The notes beneath the pieces were generated by a model. It was not told where the DNA came from, did no database searches, and saw nothing but the letters and a program-made list of their open reading frames with translations. The translations under genes and the position numbers were made by a program. 64,000 nt of DNA from Bauldia sp963759235 (GTDB lineage Bacteria > Pseudomonadota > Alphaproteobacteria > Rhizobiales > Kaistiaceae), in assembly GCA_963759235.1 (NCBI GenBank), contig CAVWYO010000009.1:192776-256775 (forward strand), in the 5' to 3' direction. The number at the start of each line of letters is the position of its first letter. Positions within the stretch are counted from its first letter, which is position 1. Below, piece after piece: positions 16,390 through 24,872 of this stretch.

Positions 16390-16399
16390 GCTTTACGAG

Positions 16400-16507
16400 C
16401 GCTTACTGCTGGCTGTCCAGTCATCTGGATTCGAGTGGCTCCTGTCCACTCTGTTTGACGCCTCCCTGTAAACTCTTCAGAGCCGCTCACCCGAGCGGCT
16501 CTTTTTT
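16400..16507 (+). ncRNA. Candidate small RNA between the CtrA-type box and a terminator
   Basis: About 105 bases between the CtrA-like promoter element and a strong terminator contain no open frame. A CCTCCC stretch (about 16462) lies in an apparently unpaired segment and could pair with ribosome-binding sites, as in many trans-acting small RNAs. The start is estimated from the box position. Known Hyphomicrobiales RNAs such as EcpR1 have this general length and design, but identity is not established. Confidence 0.45.
16479..16507 (+). terminator. Strong Rho-independent terminator upstream of rcdA
   Basis: AGAGCCGCT (16479-16487) pairs perfectly with AGCGGCTCT (16494-16502), loop CACCCG, followed by TTTTT. 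It ends a transcript starting after DUF1192, either read-through or the proposed small RNA. Confidence 0.93.
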
Positions 16508-16620
16508 GCCTTGCCTACCGGCCCCTCTCCATGAGACGACGGCACGAAGCTTGCGGATCGTGGCGGCATCCGGTCCCCGTCGGGGACGCGTTTGGTTAAT
16601 TCTTGCAGAAGAAACCTCAA

Positions 16621-17154
16621 ATGGCCGACGAACAACGCGAGTCCGATCAAAGCAGGCCAACGCCGATCCGGTTTGCCGAGCGTCTTGCCGGGTCGGAGGT
16701 GTTTCGCGCGATGTTCCGCGAGGGCATGGCGCTCGTCGAGGAGACGGCGGATTATCTCGACGGCGACGGACGCAGCGATTCGCAGCGGTTGAGCCGGGCC
16801 GGCTCGCTTGCCTATGCGACCGAATCGATGCGGCTGACGACACGGCTGATGCAGGTGGCGTCCTGGCTGCTCCTCCAGCGCGCGGTCAACAACGGGGAGA
16901 TGTCGGCCCAGCAGGCCAGCCTCGAAAAGGCCAAGGTCAAGCTGAGCGGCCTGGCGACTGCAACGGAGGGGCCGGGTTGGGACGGCTTGCCCGAGCACCT
17001 CCGGCAATTGATCGGCCGCTCCATGCGCCTTCAGGAGCGAATCCGGCGACTGGAAGGGGCGATGAACCCGGGAGAGGTATCGCCGGCCGCCGACAATCCG
17101 GTCGCCCGCCAGATCGGCCAGATCGCCCGCGCCTTCCGCGCCGTCACCAAATAG
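16621..17154 (+). CDS. RcdA-like protein (DUF1465), regulator of CtrA degradation family
   Basis: 177 residues from the ATG at 16621; an upstream ATG-like start at 16603 lacks a better ribosome site. Family features are PIRFAERLAGSEVFRAMFREGMALVEETADYLDG, YATESMRLTTRLMQVASWLLLQRAVNNGEMS and LPEHLRQLIGRSMRLQERIRRLE, an all-helical bundle. In Caulobacter RcdA is an adaptor that helps ClpXP degrade CtrA and other substrates. Here it lies 232 bases downstream of a CtrA-type box, but a terminator intervenes. Confidence 0.82.
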   Translation: MADEQRESDQSRPTPIRFAERLAGSEVFRAMFREGMALVEETADYLDGDGRSDSQRLSRAGSLAYATESMRLTTRLMQVASWLLLQRAVNNGEMSAQQASLEKAKVKLSGLATATEGPGWDGLPEHLRQLIGRSMRLQERIRRLEGAMNPGEVSPAADNPVARQIGQIARAFRAVTK

Positions 17155-17179
17155 ACGCCTGACGTTTGCCTGAATCGAA

Positions 17180-17202
17180 AAGGGCCCGCAACGCGGGCCC
17201 TT
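17180..17202 (-). terminator. Rho-independent terminator after rpmE
   Basis: AAGGGCCCGC (17180-17189) pairs perfectly with GCGGGCCCTT (17193-17202). Read on the minus strand the stem is followed by TTTTCG, so it terminates rpmE; it may also act on rcdA transcripts from the other side. Confidence 0.85.
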
Positions 17203-17224
17203 GGTGAACGTGATTGGCGGTTGG

Positions 17225-17449
17225 TCAGTTCCCCATCAGTCCCTTGTAGCGGTTCTTGAACCGGGAGACGCGGCCGCCGCGATCGACCAGATGCTGGCCG
17301 CCGCCCGTCCAGGCAGGATGGGTCTTCGGGTCGATGTCGAGGGTGAGCGTCGCGCCCGGCTCGCCGTAGGTCGAGCGGGTTTCATATTCGGTCCCGTCGG
17401 TCATCACGACCTTGATCGCGTGATAGTCGGGGTGGATGTCTTTCTTCAT
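17225..17449 (-). CDS. rpmE: 50S ribosomal protein L31
   Basis: 74 residues from the ATG at 17449. MKKDIHPDYHAIKVVMTDGTEY, STYGEPG, LDIDPKTHPAWTGG and GGRVSRFKNRYKGL match L31. No cysteines are present, so this is the zinc-free form usual in Hyphomicrobiales. Monocistronic, with its own terminator downstream. Confidence 0.96.
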   Translation of the reverse strand: MKKDIHPDYHAIKVVMTDGTEYETRSTYGEPGATLTLDIDPKTHPAWTGGGQHLVDRGGRVSRFKNRYKGLMGN

Positions 17450-17544
17450 GGCTTCAACTCGAAATCCGCGAAAGGCGCTCAAAGGAAGCGCCGGTCCGGG
17501 CGAGGGTATAGCGGAGCCGGCGGGGGCCGGCAAGGTCGGCTTGC

Positions 17545-18579
17545 CTACCGCTCGGTCAGCTTGAGCTCGATCCGTCGGTTCTTGGCGTAGGCCTCCTGGG
17601 TGTCGCCTTCCTCGATCGGCTGGTATTCGCCGAAGCCGGCGGCGACCAGCCGCTCGGGCGGGATGCCGTGGTCGATGAGGTAGCGGACCACCGAAATGGC
17701 GCGGGCGGCGGAAAGGTCCCAATTGGACCGGAAACGCCCGCTGGTATTGGTGATCGGCTGCTTGTCGGTATGGCCGTCGATACGGAGGACCCAGGGGATG
17801 TCGTCGGGGATCTCCTTGTTGAGCTCGACGATCGCCTCGGCGAGCTTGTCGAGCTCCTGTTGTCCGTCCGCGCCGATCTCGTCCGATCCGGTCTGGAAGA
17901 ACACTTCCGACTGGAAAACGAAACGGTCGCCGACGATGCGGATGTCGGGCCGGTCGCCGAGAATCTCGCGCAGCCTGCCGAAGAAGTCCGACCGATAGCG
18001 GGATAGTTCCTGGACGCGCTGGGCGAGCGCCACGTTCAGCCGGCGACCGAGATCGGCGATCTTGGTCTGGCTCTCGCGGTCGCGATCCTCGGACGCGCCG
18101 AGGGCGGTTTCCAGCGCGGCGATCTGCCGGCGCAGCGCCGATATCTGCTGGTTGAGAAGCTCGACCTGGGCGAGCGCCCGCTGGCTGACCTGGCTTTGGT
18201 TGTCGAGCTGGTCGGTCAGTTGCGCCACGCGGTCGCTGGCGCTCGAGGCGGCGTCCGACTGGCTGTCGAGCAGGCCGCGCAGCCGGTCGCGCTCGGTTTC
18301 GGCGGCGGTGAGGCTCGCCTGCAAGTTTTCGAGATTGTCGGACATCTCGCCGTGATTGGCCTTTTCCAAAGCGAGCATTTCGGTCAGCTGCGCGATCTGC
18401 GCGTTGAGCCGGTTCAGCACCTCGTCGCGACTCGACACTTCGCGGCTGAGCAGGAACTGCACCAGGGCGAAGATCGACAGCAGAAAGATGAAGACCAGCA
18501 GCAAGTTCGTCAGAACGTCGACGAAGCTCGGCCAGTATTCCGTGCGCGGCCCGAGGCGTCGCGCCCGTGCCGTGGCCAT
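17545..18579 (-). CDS. MotB-like protein: one membrane span, coiled coil and OmpA domain
   Basis: 344 residues. A single hydrophobic span (FVDVLTNLLLVFIFLLSIFALVQF, residues about 19-42) is followed by a coiled coil of about 140 residues rich in Q, L and E, and a C-terminal OmpA-like peptidoglycan-binding domain with IDGHTDKQPI, LSAARAISVVRYL and KNRRIELKLTER. The aspartate in SFVDVLTNLLL lies at the span start as in MotB/TolR/ExbD proton-conducting subunits. Its ATG overlaps the stop of the MotA-like gene by one base, so the two form one stator-like complex. Confidence 0.85.
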   Translation of the reverse strand: MATARARRLGPRTEYWPSFVDVLTNLLLVFIFLLSIFALVQFLLSREVSSRDEVLNRLNAQIAQLTEMLALEKANHGEMSDNLENLQASLTAAETERDRLRGLLDSQSDAASSASDRVAQLTDQLDNQSQVSQRALAQVELLNQQISALRRQIAALETALGASEDRDRESQTKIADLGRRLNVALAQRVQELSRYRSDFFGRLREILGDRPDIRIVGDRFVFQSEVFFQTGSDEIGADGQQELDKLAEAIVELNKEIPDDIPWVLRIDGHTDKQPITNTSGRFRSNWDLSAARAISVVRYLIDHGIPPERLVAAGFGEYQPIEEGDTQEAYAKNRRIELKLTER

Positions 18580-19610
18580 TACTCACCTACCGGGGTTTGC
18601 AGCGCCCGCGAGATCGTCTCCAGCAATTGCTGCATGTCGCGTTGCTGCTCGGACTGGGTTTCGACCCAGCTGCGGATCACCTGCTGCTCGGTCCGCATGT
18701 GCTGAACGAGACCCTGGATGCCCTCCGCCAGATTGGCCATGGCGGTGGTGGCACGCTGGGTCGAGCCGACCTCGTGCTGGGCCCCCCCGTCCTGGATGGC
18801 GCGCGACAACCGTTCGATGGCGATGCGAAGGTCCTCGGCGCTGGTTGCGCCGCGGCTCTCCAGAAGCTCCGGGTCGAGATCGGTGACGGTCGACAGCCAG
18901 TCCTCGAGGTCGTTGTAGAACATGTTCTGCGCCTGGCCGGCCTGCAGATCGAGAAAGCCGAGGACGAGCGAGCCGGCCAAACCGAATAGCGACGACGAGA
19001 AGGCGGTGCCCATGCCGTTGAGCGGATCGGTCAGCCCGGCCTTGAGGTCCTCGAAGATGACGCCGGTGTTGCCCGAGGAGACATCGAGGTTCTGGATCGT
19101 GTTGGCGACCGCGGCGACCGTCTGCAGAAGCCCCCAGAACGTGCCGAGCAGGCCGAGAAAGATCAACAGGCTGACGAGGTAGCGCGACATATCGCGGTCC
19201 TCGTCGAGGCGCATCAATATGGAATCGAGGATCGACCGCATGGTCTGGGTTGAAATCGCCATCCGGCCGATGCGATCGCCGAGCAAGGTCGCCATTGGCG
19301 CGAGCAGCACCGGGGCGCGTTCGACCTCGATGCCGGGGTCGGCGACGCGGAAGGTATTCACCCAGCGGATTTCCGGGAACAGCCGCAGGACCTGGCGGAA
19401 CGACAGCAGGATGCCGATGATGAGAACGGCGATGATGACGCCGTTGAGGCCGGGATTGGCGCGGAAGGCGACATAGACCTGCCGATAGAGAATCAGCGCG
19501 ATGAAGCCCGCGATGATCAAAAAGATGATCATCCGCCACAGATAGATCTGAGGGGTAGCGAGCTTGTACGGATCGTACTCGCGCGCGCGGCCTCGTCCGA
19601 AGAGACGCAA
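18579..19610 (-). CDS. MotA/TolQ/ExbB-like proton channel protein
   Basis: 343 residues. Two N-terminal spans (YLWRMIIFLIIAGFIALILY and LNGVIIAVLIIGILLSF), a cytoplasmic stretch, then two more spans in LVSLLIFLGLLGTFWGLLQTVAAVANTI and TAFSSSLFGLAGSLVLGFLD, which carry the TolQ/ExbB/MotA pattern (GLLGTFWGL, GMGTAFSSSLFGL). The tail is a predicted coiled coil. With the OmpA-type partner it should form a proton-driven complex crossing to peptidoglycan. It is distinct from tolQ at 43314 and not next to flagellar genes. Confidence 0.83.
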   Translation of the reverse strand: MRLFGRGRAREYDPYKLATPQIYLWRMIIFLIIAGFIALILYRQVYVAFRANPGLNGVIIAVLIIGILLSFRQVLRLFPEIRWVNTFRVADPGIEVERAPVLLAPMATLLGDRIGRMAISTQTMRSILDSILMRLDEDRDMSRYLVSLLIFLGLLGTFWGLLQTVAAVANTIQNLDVSSGNTGVIFEDLKAGLTDPLNGMGTAFSSSLFGLAGSLVLGFLDLQAGQAQNMFYNDLEDWLSTVTDLDPELLESRGATSAEDLRIAIERLSRAIQDGGAQHEVGSTQRATTAMANLAEGIQGLVQHMRTEQQVIRSWVETQSEQQRDMQQLLETISRALQTPVGE

Positions 19611-19765
19611 GTTCTTGGGTCCTTTCTCGGTCGCTCCGATTTTTTACCGTGATTTGCGACCAGAGAGAAACGGCAAAATAGCGGCGGCGGCGCCGAAGGT
19701 GGGGAGAAAGTCTGGTTTGGAGATGTTTTTCGGGCTCCGACGGGACCCCTGGTTTGCGCAAATGC

Positions 19766-20557
19766 TCAAACGGGTCCCGACAGGAACGCCAGGAGCTCGC
19801 GATGGACGGCCTCGTTGCCGGCCGCGATCGATCCGCTTTCCATGGCGGTGTCGCCGCCCTCGGTGTCGGTGACGAAGCCGCCGGCCTCGCGGACGAGGAT
19901 GATGCCGCCGGCCACGTCCCAGGCCGACAGCCCGTGCTGCCAATAGCCGTCGAGACGGCCCGAAGCGGTCCAGGCGAGGTCCATCGCCGCCGAGCCGGTC
20001 AGGCGCACGCCGGCAACTCGGCTCGTGACCGTACGCAGTTCCTTGAGATAGGCGTCCTGGCCGGGCTGGTTGAGATGCGGCATGCCGGTGGCGATGACGC
20101 AATCGGCGGGCTTGCTGCGGCGCGCAACGCGCAGGCGCCGGTCGTTGAGGAAGGCGCCGCCGCCGCGCTCGGCGACGTAGAGCTCGTTCAGAACCGGATT
20201 GTAGACGACCCCCGCCACGACCGCCCCGTCGCGCTCCAGCCCCACCGAGATGGCGAAGATCGGGATGCCATGAAGGAAGTTGGTCGTACCGTCGAGCGGG
20301 TCGATGACCCAGCGATGGCTGCTGTCGGCGCCGGCGGTCGTCCCCGATTCCTCGGCAAGGAAGCCGTAAGTCGGCCGCGCCTTTTTCAGTTCGGCGATCA
20401 GCGTCTCCTCGGAGCGGCGATCCGCGGCGGAGACGAAATCGCCCGGTCCCTTCAGCGAGACCTGGAGGTTCTCGACCTCGCCGAAGTCGCGCGCCAATCC
20501 GCGGCCCGCCTTGAGGACGGCGTTGACCATCACGTTGAGCAGCGCCGTGCGTGCCAT
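19766..20557 (-). CDS. suhB: Inositol monophosphatase family protein
   Basis: 263 residues. Metal-binding motifs are present: FLAEESG, WVIDPLDGTTNFLHGIPIFAISVGLE and LSAWDVAGGIILVREAGG. The family removes phosphate from myo-inositol 1-phosphate; in E. coli SuhB also binds the rRNA antitermination complex. The Hyphomicrobiales gene is usually called suhB. A hairpin overlaps its leader near the ribosome site. Confidence 0.92.
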   Translation of the reverse strand: MARTALLNVMVNAVLKAGRGLARDFGEVENLQVSLKGPGDFVSAADRRSEETLIAELKKARPTYGFLAEESGTTAGADSSHRWVIDPLDGTTNFLHGIPIFAISVGLERDGAVVAGVVYNPVLNELYVAERGGGAFLNDRRLRVARRSKPADCVIATGMPHLNQPGQDAYLKELRTVTSRVAGVRLTGSAAMDLAWTASGRLDGYWQHGLSAWDVAGGIILVREAGGFVTDTEGGDTAMESGSIAAGNEAVHRELLAFLSGPV

Positions 20558-20565
20558 GGGGCTCT

Positions 20566-20590
20566 CCCTCGCCGCAGAACACGGCGAGGG
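20566..20590 (-). promoter_or_regulatory. Perfect hairpin next to the suhB ribosome site
   Basis: CCCTCGCCG (20566-20574) pairs with CGGCGAGGG (20582-20590) around a 7-base loop. On the minus strand the 3' arm runs directly into GAGGGAGAG, the likely ribosome site, 9 bases before the ATG, so the fold could limit translation. Confidence 0.45.
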
Positions 20591-20654
20591 CCTCTCCCAT
20601 CACAGTTTCGCAACCGTTTCAAGCCGACAGGCGGCAGGAAGGCCGTTAGGGGGC

Positions 20655-21515
20655 TCAGGCCAGCGCGCTATACATGAAGGTGGCTCCCCACAGGGCGAGG
20701 AGCCCGCCGATCACCTTGGCGAGCACGTCGCCGGCGGGAACCAGTTTCTCGATGCCGACGAGCAATGCGAGCCCCGCGATCCAATAGAGGTTCATCACCC
20801 CGCCGAGAAACAGGAGTGCCATAAGCCCCCAGCAACAGCCGAGGCAAAACGCCCCGTGCTCGACCCCCATGCGGAACGCGCCCCATCGGCCGCTCCGCCA
20901 ATACCCGGTCAGGAACTGCAATGGGCTGCGGCAGTGGCTGAGGCAGGCCCGCTTCAGCGGCGAGAGCTGGTAGATCCCCGCTGCCACCAAAAGCACGCCG
21001 GCAAAGAGCAGGCTGGTGGTGTTCATCATCTTCGGCGACAGTATCCCGACGTGTTCCAGCCCCCATTGCGAGGCCGTGGCGATGACGCTGAAGCCGCCCC
21101 AGGCCGCGATGTAGCCAGCGGCGAAGATGCCCGCCGGGAGCGGCACCGTGCGGCCCGCGCTCCGCTGGCGACGGTCGATCGCGGCGTAGAGCAGGATCAT
21201 CGGTGCGGCGCTCGGCAGCATCATGGCGATCATCATGACCCACCACATGACGACCATGATGCCGGCATAGCCGAGGGTCCAGCCGGCCGGCGTCGCCATC
21301 GCCGCCATCGCACCGCCGCCCATCGCCATCGGCTTGGCGCGACCGAGCGCGAGCTCTAGCGACGACATGTCGAAGGCCGTCATCCCCATTCCGGCGCCGG
21401 CGAGGACATAGGCCCACGACATCAGGATCACCGCCGTCAGCGCGGCAAGGACGATGGTGCGGTCGCGACGCAGGATCGCTTCGAGCGGGGTCAGATTCGA
21501 CGCTGGGCTGGCCAT
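20655..21515 (-). CDS. DUF2182 integral membrane protein (predicted metal-binding)
   Basis: 286 residues from the ATG at 21515, preceded by GGAAAG; an ATG at 21533 is also possible. About seven spans. Family features are MVVMWWVMMIAMMLPSAAPMILL, KRACLSHCRSPLQFL and GVEHGAFCLGCCWGLMALLF. The clustered Cys, His and Met residues underlie the predicted metal binding; the function is not established. It is separated from suhB by 97 bases on the same strand. Confidence 0.88.
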   Translation of the reverse strand: MASPASNLTPLEAILRRDRTIVLAALTAVILMSWAYVLAGAGMGMTAFDMSSLELALGRAKPMAMGGGAMAAMATPAGWTLGYAGIMVVMWWVMMIAMMLPSAAPMILLYAAIDRRQRSAGRTVPLPAGIFAAGYIAAWGGFSVIATASQWGLEHVGILSPKMMNTTSLLFAGVLLVAAGIYQLSPLKRACLSHCRSPLQFLTGYWRSGRWGAFRMGVEHGAFCLGCCWGLMALLFLGGVMNLYWIAGLALLVGIEKLVPAGDVLAKVIGGLLALWGATFMYSALA

Positions 21516-21619
21516 GGTAATTGCGCTTTCCATGCGGGCGCGGAGATTTGTTTGGCGGTTCAGCGTGCCTTGGAATCGCCGGGGGATCAACCCGCTCGCC
21601 GCCAATCAGCCGCCCGAGC

Positions 21620-22894
21620 TCAGTTGGCCGGCCACCGTTGCGCCGCCGCCACCGCCGCCTGTTTCTGCTCGCTGGTCAGGCCATCGACGAAGGCGTCGAG
21701 CCACGCGTCGGATTTGCCGGCCTCTCTTGCGAGAAAATGCCATTTCGCCGCGTCGACGGCGTCGGCCGGCTCGCCGGCGCCGATGGCGAGGATGCGGGCC
21801 AGCCGGTTCTGGGCGATGGGATCGCCGGCATTGGCCGCCCGCTCGAACCATTGCGCCGCGGCGGTTTCGTCCTTGGCGACGCCTTTGCCGTTGAACAGGT
21901 GGATGGCGTATTCGACCTGGGCGGCGACGACTCCGAGCCGCGACGCCGAAGCGAGCCAACGGGTTGCGAGGGAATCGTCCATTTCGACCCCCAGTCCCTG
22001 GGTATAGAGCTGGGCCAGCGCGTATTGGGCGTCGGCGTTGCCCGACTCCGCCGCCTGTTCCAGATACTGCGCCGCCAGCTTCGGGTCGACCGGCCGCACC
22101 GCGCCTTCGAGGTAGAGGAGGGCGAGATTGTACATCGCATCGATCTGGCCTTGCTTCGCCGACATTTCGAAAAGATCCGCCGCCTTGGCGCGGTCCTGGT
22201 CGACGCCGCGACCCTGCAGATACATCATGCCGAGGGCGAACTGCGCCTCCCGGTCGTCGGAATTGGCGGCGAGTTGGTACCAGGTGAAGGCATCGTTATA
22301 GCTTTGCGGCACGCCGTAGCCGCCCTCGTAGATGAGGCCGATGAGCGTCTGCGCGGCAACGTCGCCCGCCTCGGCGCGCTGGATGGCGAGGTCGAACGCC
22401 GTCAGGTAGAAGCCGCGCTGGAACGCGCCATAAGCGAGATCCGGACCATCCGCCGATGGCGGCGGCGGCGCGATCTCGTTCAGCTTCGCATCGCTCTCCG
22501 GCTCGGCAGCGGCCGACGGAAGCATCGGCGTTTCGCCGCGAGTGAGGTTGCCGGGATCGGGGAGCGGTTCGGAATTGAACGCGTCGGTCGGCAACCGGGA
22601 CATCGTATCCGTCGTCGGCAACCGGGACATCGCGTCGGGCGTCGGCATCACCGGCAGATCGGTGACGGCCGCCGCGTCGTCGCGCTCCGGTCTCGGGCGC
22701 GGCAGCGGCACGATCGAAGCGTCCGGAGCGACGACCGTCGGCGGAGGGCTCGCCGGCGCGATCGCAGCCGGTGGTGGGGATGACGGCGCGGCGGTATTGC
22801 CGAGGCCCGGTGGCGTCAGCACGATCGGATTCTGCGCGACGGCGGCAGTGGCGCCGGACAGCGCCATCAGGACAGCGAGGGGCAGGCGTTTCAT
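21620..22894 (-). CDS. Exported Sel1/TPR-like repeat protein
   Basis: 424 residues from the ATG at 22894; the frame continues upstream only as antisense of the ThiE-like gene. A signal peptide (MKRLPLAVLMALSGATAAVAQ) leads into about 130 proline/alanine-rich residues, then five or more Sel1 units such as AQTLIGLIYEGGYGVPQSYNDAFTWY, AQFALGMMYLQGRGVDQDRAKAADLF and AQYALAQLYTQGLGVEMD. Such proteins are periplasmic scaffolds. Its ATG overlaps the upstream stop in ATGA. Confidence 0.85.
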   Translation of the reverse strand: MKRLPLAVLMALSGATAAVAQNPIVLTPPGLGNTAAPSSPPPAAIAPASPPPTVVAPDASIVPLPRPRPERDDAAAVTDLPVMPTPDAMSRLPTTDTMSRLPTDAFNSEPLPDPGNLTRGETPMLPSAAAEPESDAKLNEIAPPPPSADGPDLAYGAFQRGFYLTAFDLAIQRAEAGDVAAQTLIGLIYEGGYGVPQSYNDAFTWYQLAANSDDREAQFALGMMYLQGRGVDQDRAKAADLFEMSAKQGQIDAMYNLALLYLEGAVRPVDPKLAAQYLEQAAESGNADAQYALAQLYTQGLGVEMDDSLATRWLASASRLGVVAAQVEYAIHLFNGKGVAKDETAAAQWFERAANAGDPIAQNRLARILAIGAGEPADAVDAAKWHFLAREAGKSDAWLDAFVDGLTSEQKQAAVAAAQRWPAN

Positions 22895-23535
22895 GCCGCC
22901 CGCTCCCCGGCTATTGCGAGAACACGATTGGCTTCGGCGACGGCCGCGCCGGGCCCGCCGGGATGCATCCACACCGCGTCGCGGAGCGCGATGAATTCGA
23001 TTCCGGCCTCGGCCGCCTCGCCAACGGAGGCGACATCTCGGCCGCCCATCACCATGGCCGGGACGAGGAACATCGAAGCCCACCATGCCGCTAGCGCCAA
23101 GGCCTTGGGAAATATGCCGCTCGCGGTGTCGCCGTCGAGGCGGCCGAAGAAGAGATAGTCGGGCTCGGCCTCGGCGGCGAGCATAGCGTCGTGGCGCGAC
23201 CGGAGTCCGCCGGCGCCGACGATCCTTGCTGGACGAAACGAGGCGATGGCTGCCTTGAGATCGGCAAGCCCGGTGTCGACATGGACGCCGTCGGCTTTGA
23301 CGCGCCCGGCGATGCGCGTGTCGTTGTGGACGAGCGCGGCGACGCCGCGGGCCTGCGCAACCGGGCTCAGCGCTCCGGCGATGTCCTGCAGCGCTTCGGA
23401 CGGCCCGGTGACGACCAGCGACGCAACGTCGCCCCCGGCGAGCGCCCCATCGAGGAGCGGCCGGAATCCGGCAAGGTCAATCTTGTCCGGCGTCACCAGA
23501 CAAAGTCGGCAGCGGCTCGCGTCCGCGTCGGGCAT
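22891..23535 (-). CDS. Divergent thiamine phosphate synthase-like (ThiE/TenI fold) protein
   Basis: 214 residues. It follows the ThiE barrel plan: RLCLVTPDKIDLAGF, AALVHNDTRIAGRVKADGVHVDTG, IVGAGGLRSRHDAMLAAEAEPDYLFFGRL and VMGGRDVASVGEAAEAGIEFIALRDAVW. The canonical Q-x-R-x-K substrate motif and the G-x-T-K phosphate segment are not recognisable, so catalysis of HMP-PP plus thiazole phosphate is uncertain. It is translationally coupled to the Sel1 protein, unlike biosynthetic thiE genes. Confidence 0.75.
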   Translation of the reverse strand: MPDADASRCRLCLVTPDKIDLAGFRPLLDGALAGGDVASLVVTGPSEALQDIAGALSPVAQARGVAALVHNDTRIAGRVKADGVHVDTGLADLKAAIASFRPARIVGAGGLRSRHDAMLAAEAEPDYLFFGRLDGDTASGIFPKALALAAWWASMFLVPAMVMGGRDVASVGEAAEAGIEFIALRDAVWMHPGGPGAAVAEANRVLAIAGERAA

Positions 23536-23657
23536 CGTCTCGATCCGCGGTCCGTCTGGTCGCCCGCGGCCTCATATGCCGGTGCAATGCGGCCAAAATC
23601 GACCGCACAGGCTTTGATTTCCGGTCAATATATAACGAAATCCGCGATTTACGGTAG

Positions 23658-24689
23658 TTAGGCCGCCTTTTTCTCCAATTCTGGTTTCCAAGTCCCGGTC
23701 GCAGCAAGGCTGTTCATGTGCGCCCGATGGAGGAAAGCGCGCTGCGCGGCGGGAACATTGTCCGGCTTGCCGCGCCACGTCTCCAACGCGGCCGCCTGCA
23801 GCGCACGGCCGTAGGAGAAGGTCACCGCCCAGGGCAGCGGCCCGTGCTCGTTGATCAGGCAGAGATGCCGCGTGGCTTCCTCGTCGCTCTGGCCGCCTGA
23901 CAGGAAAGCGATGCCCGGTACGGCGGTCGGAACGCAATTCTTGAGGACGTGTACGGTCTTCTCGGCCACCTCCTGCGGGGAGGCTTGCTTGGGGCTGTTC
24001 TTGCCCGGCACGACCATGTTCGGCTTGAGGATCATCCCCTCGAGCTTGACCCGGGCAAAATAGAGCTCCTGGAACACGGTCTTCAGCGTCCATTCGGTGA
24101 CGCGGTAGCAGGTATCGATGTCGTGGGCGGCGACGGGGCCGTCCATCAGGACTTCCGGTTCGACGATCGGCACGATGCCCGCCTCCTGGCAGAGCGCGGC
24201 GTAGCGGGCAAGCGCGTGCGCATTGGCGTTGATGCAGTTGTGGCTCGGCAGGCCTGGCGCGATGTCGATCACCGCCCGCCATTTGGCGAAGCGGGCGCCG
24301 AGCCCATAATACGCCGCCAGCCGCTCGCGCAGCCCGTCGAGGCCCTCCGTCACCTTCTCGTCCGGTTGGAGGGCAAGAGGCTTGGCGCCGGCGTCCACCT
24401 TGATCCCCGGCACCGCGCCGCTCGCCGCGATGATTTGAACCAGCGGCGTTCCATCGGCGGCGTTCTGGCGGATCGTCTCGTCGTAGAGGATCACGCCGGA
24501 GATGTAGTTGCGCATCGCCTCGTCGGTGCGGAACAGCATCTCGCGATAGTCGCGATGTCTTTCCGACGTCGATTCGATCCCGTACGCCTTGAACCGCTTG
24601 GCGATCGTGCCCGTGCTTTCATCGGCGGCGAGCAGGCCTTTGCCCTTGGTGACGATGCGCGCGGCGATGTCTTCAAGTGTCTCAGCCAT
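23658..24689 (-). CDS. Class I fructose-bisphosphate aldolase
   Basis: 343 residues, closely matching the eukaryote-like class I family. Signatures are GKGLLAADESTGTIAKRF, NYISGVILYDETI, the Schiff-base region LEGMILKPNMVVPGK, VPGIAFLSGGQSDEEAT and FSYGRALQAAALETWRG. The enzyme splits fructose 1,6-bisphosphate to glyceraldehyde 3-phosphate and DHAP by a lysine imine. It completes the tkt-gap-pgk glycolytic group on this strand, though a divergent membrane-protein gene sits between it and pgk. Confidence 0.95.
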   Translation of the reverse strand: MAETLEDIAARIVTKGKGLLAADESTGTIAKRFKAYGIESTSERHRDYREMLFRTDEAMRNYISGVILYDETIRQNAADGTPLVQIIAASGAVPGIKVDAGAKPLALQPDEKVTEGLDGLRERLAAYYGLGARFAKWRAVIDIAPGLPSHNCINANAHALARYAALCQEAGIVPIVEPEVLMDGPVAAHDIDTCYRVTEWTLKTVFQELYFARVKLEGMILKPNMVVPGKNSPKQASPQEVAEKTVHVLKNCVPTAVPGIAFLSGGQSDEEATRHLCLINEHGPLPWAVTFSYGRALQAAALETWRGKPDNVPAAQRAFLHRAHMNSLAATGTWKPELEKKAA

Positions 24690-24872
24690 CAGAAAACCTC
24701 CAGCGAAAAAGCGATCAGCCGGTGCCCTCTATAATCGCATGGCGCGGGATTTTCTACGCCGGGCGAGGCGGCGGCCACGGGCTTGCAATCGCGCGACCTC
24801 GGCCCATCTAGAAAAGTGAGGCAACCGGCCGGCACGGTACCGACCGTCCACCATCAAATCGGAGGACGGACA

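Noticed and set aside
17545..19610. ZorAB of a Zorya defence system
   Set aside because: The channel and OmpA layout is similar, but no ZorC, ZorD or ZorE gene is next to it; neighbours are rpmE and suhB.
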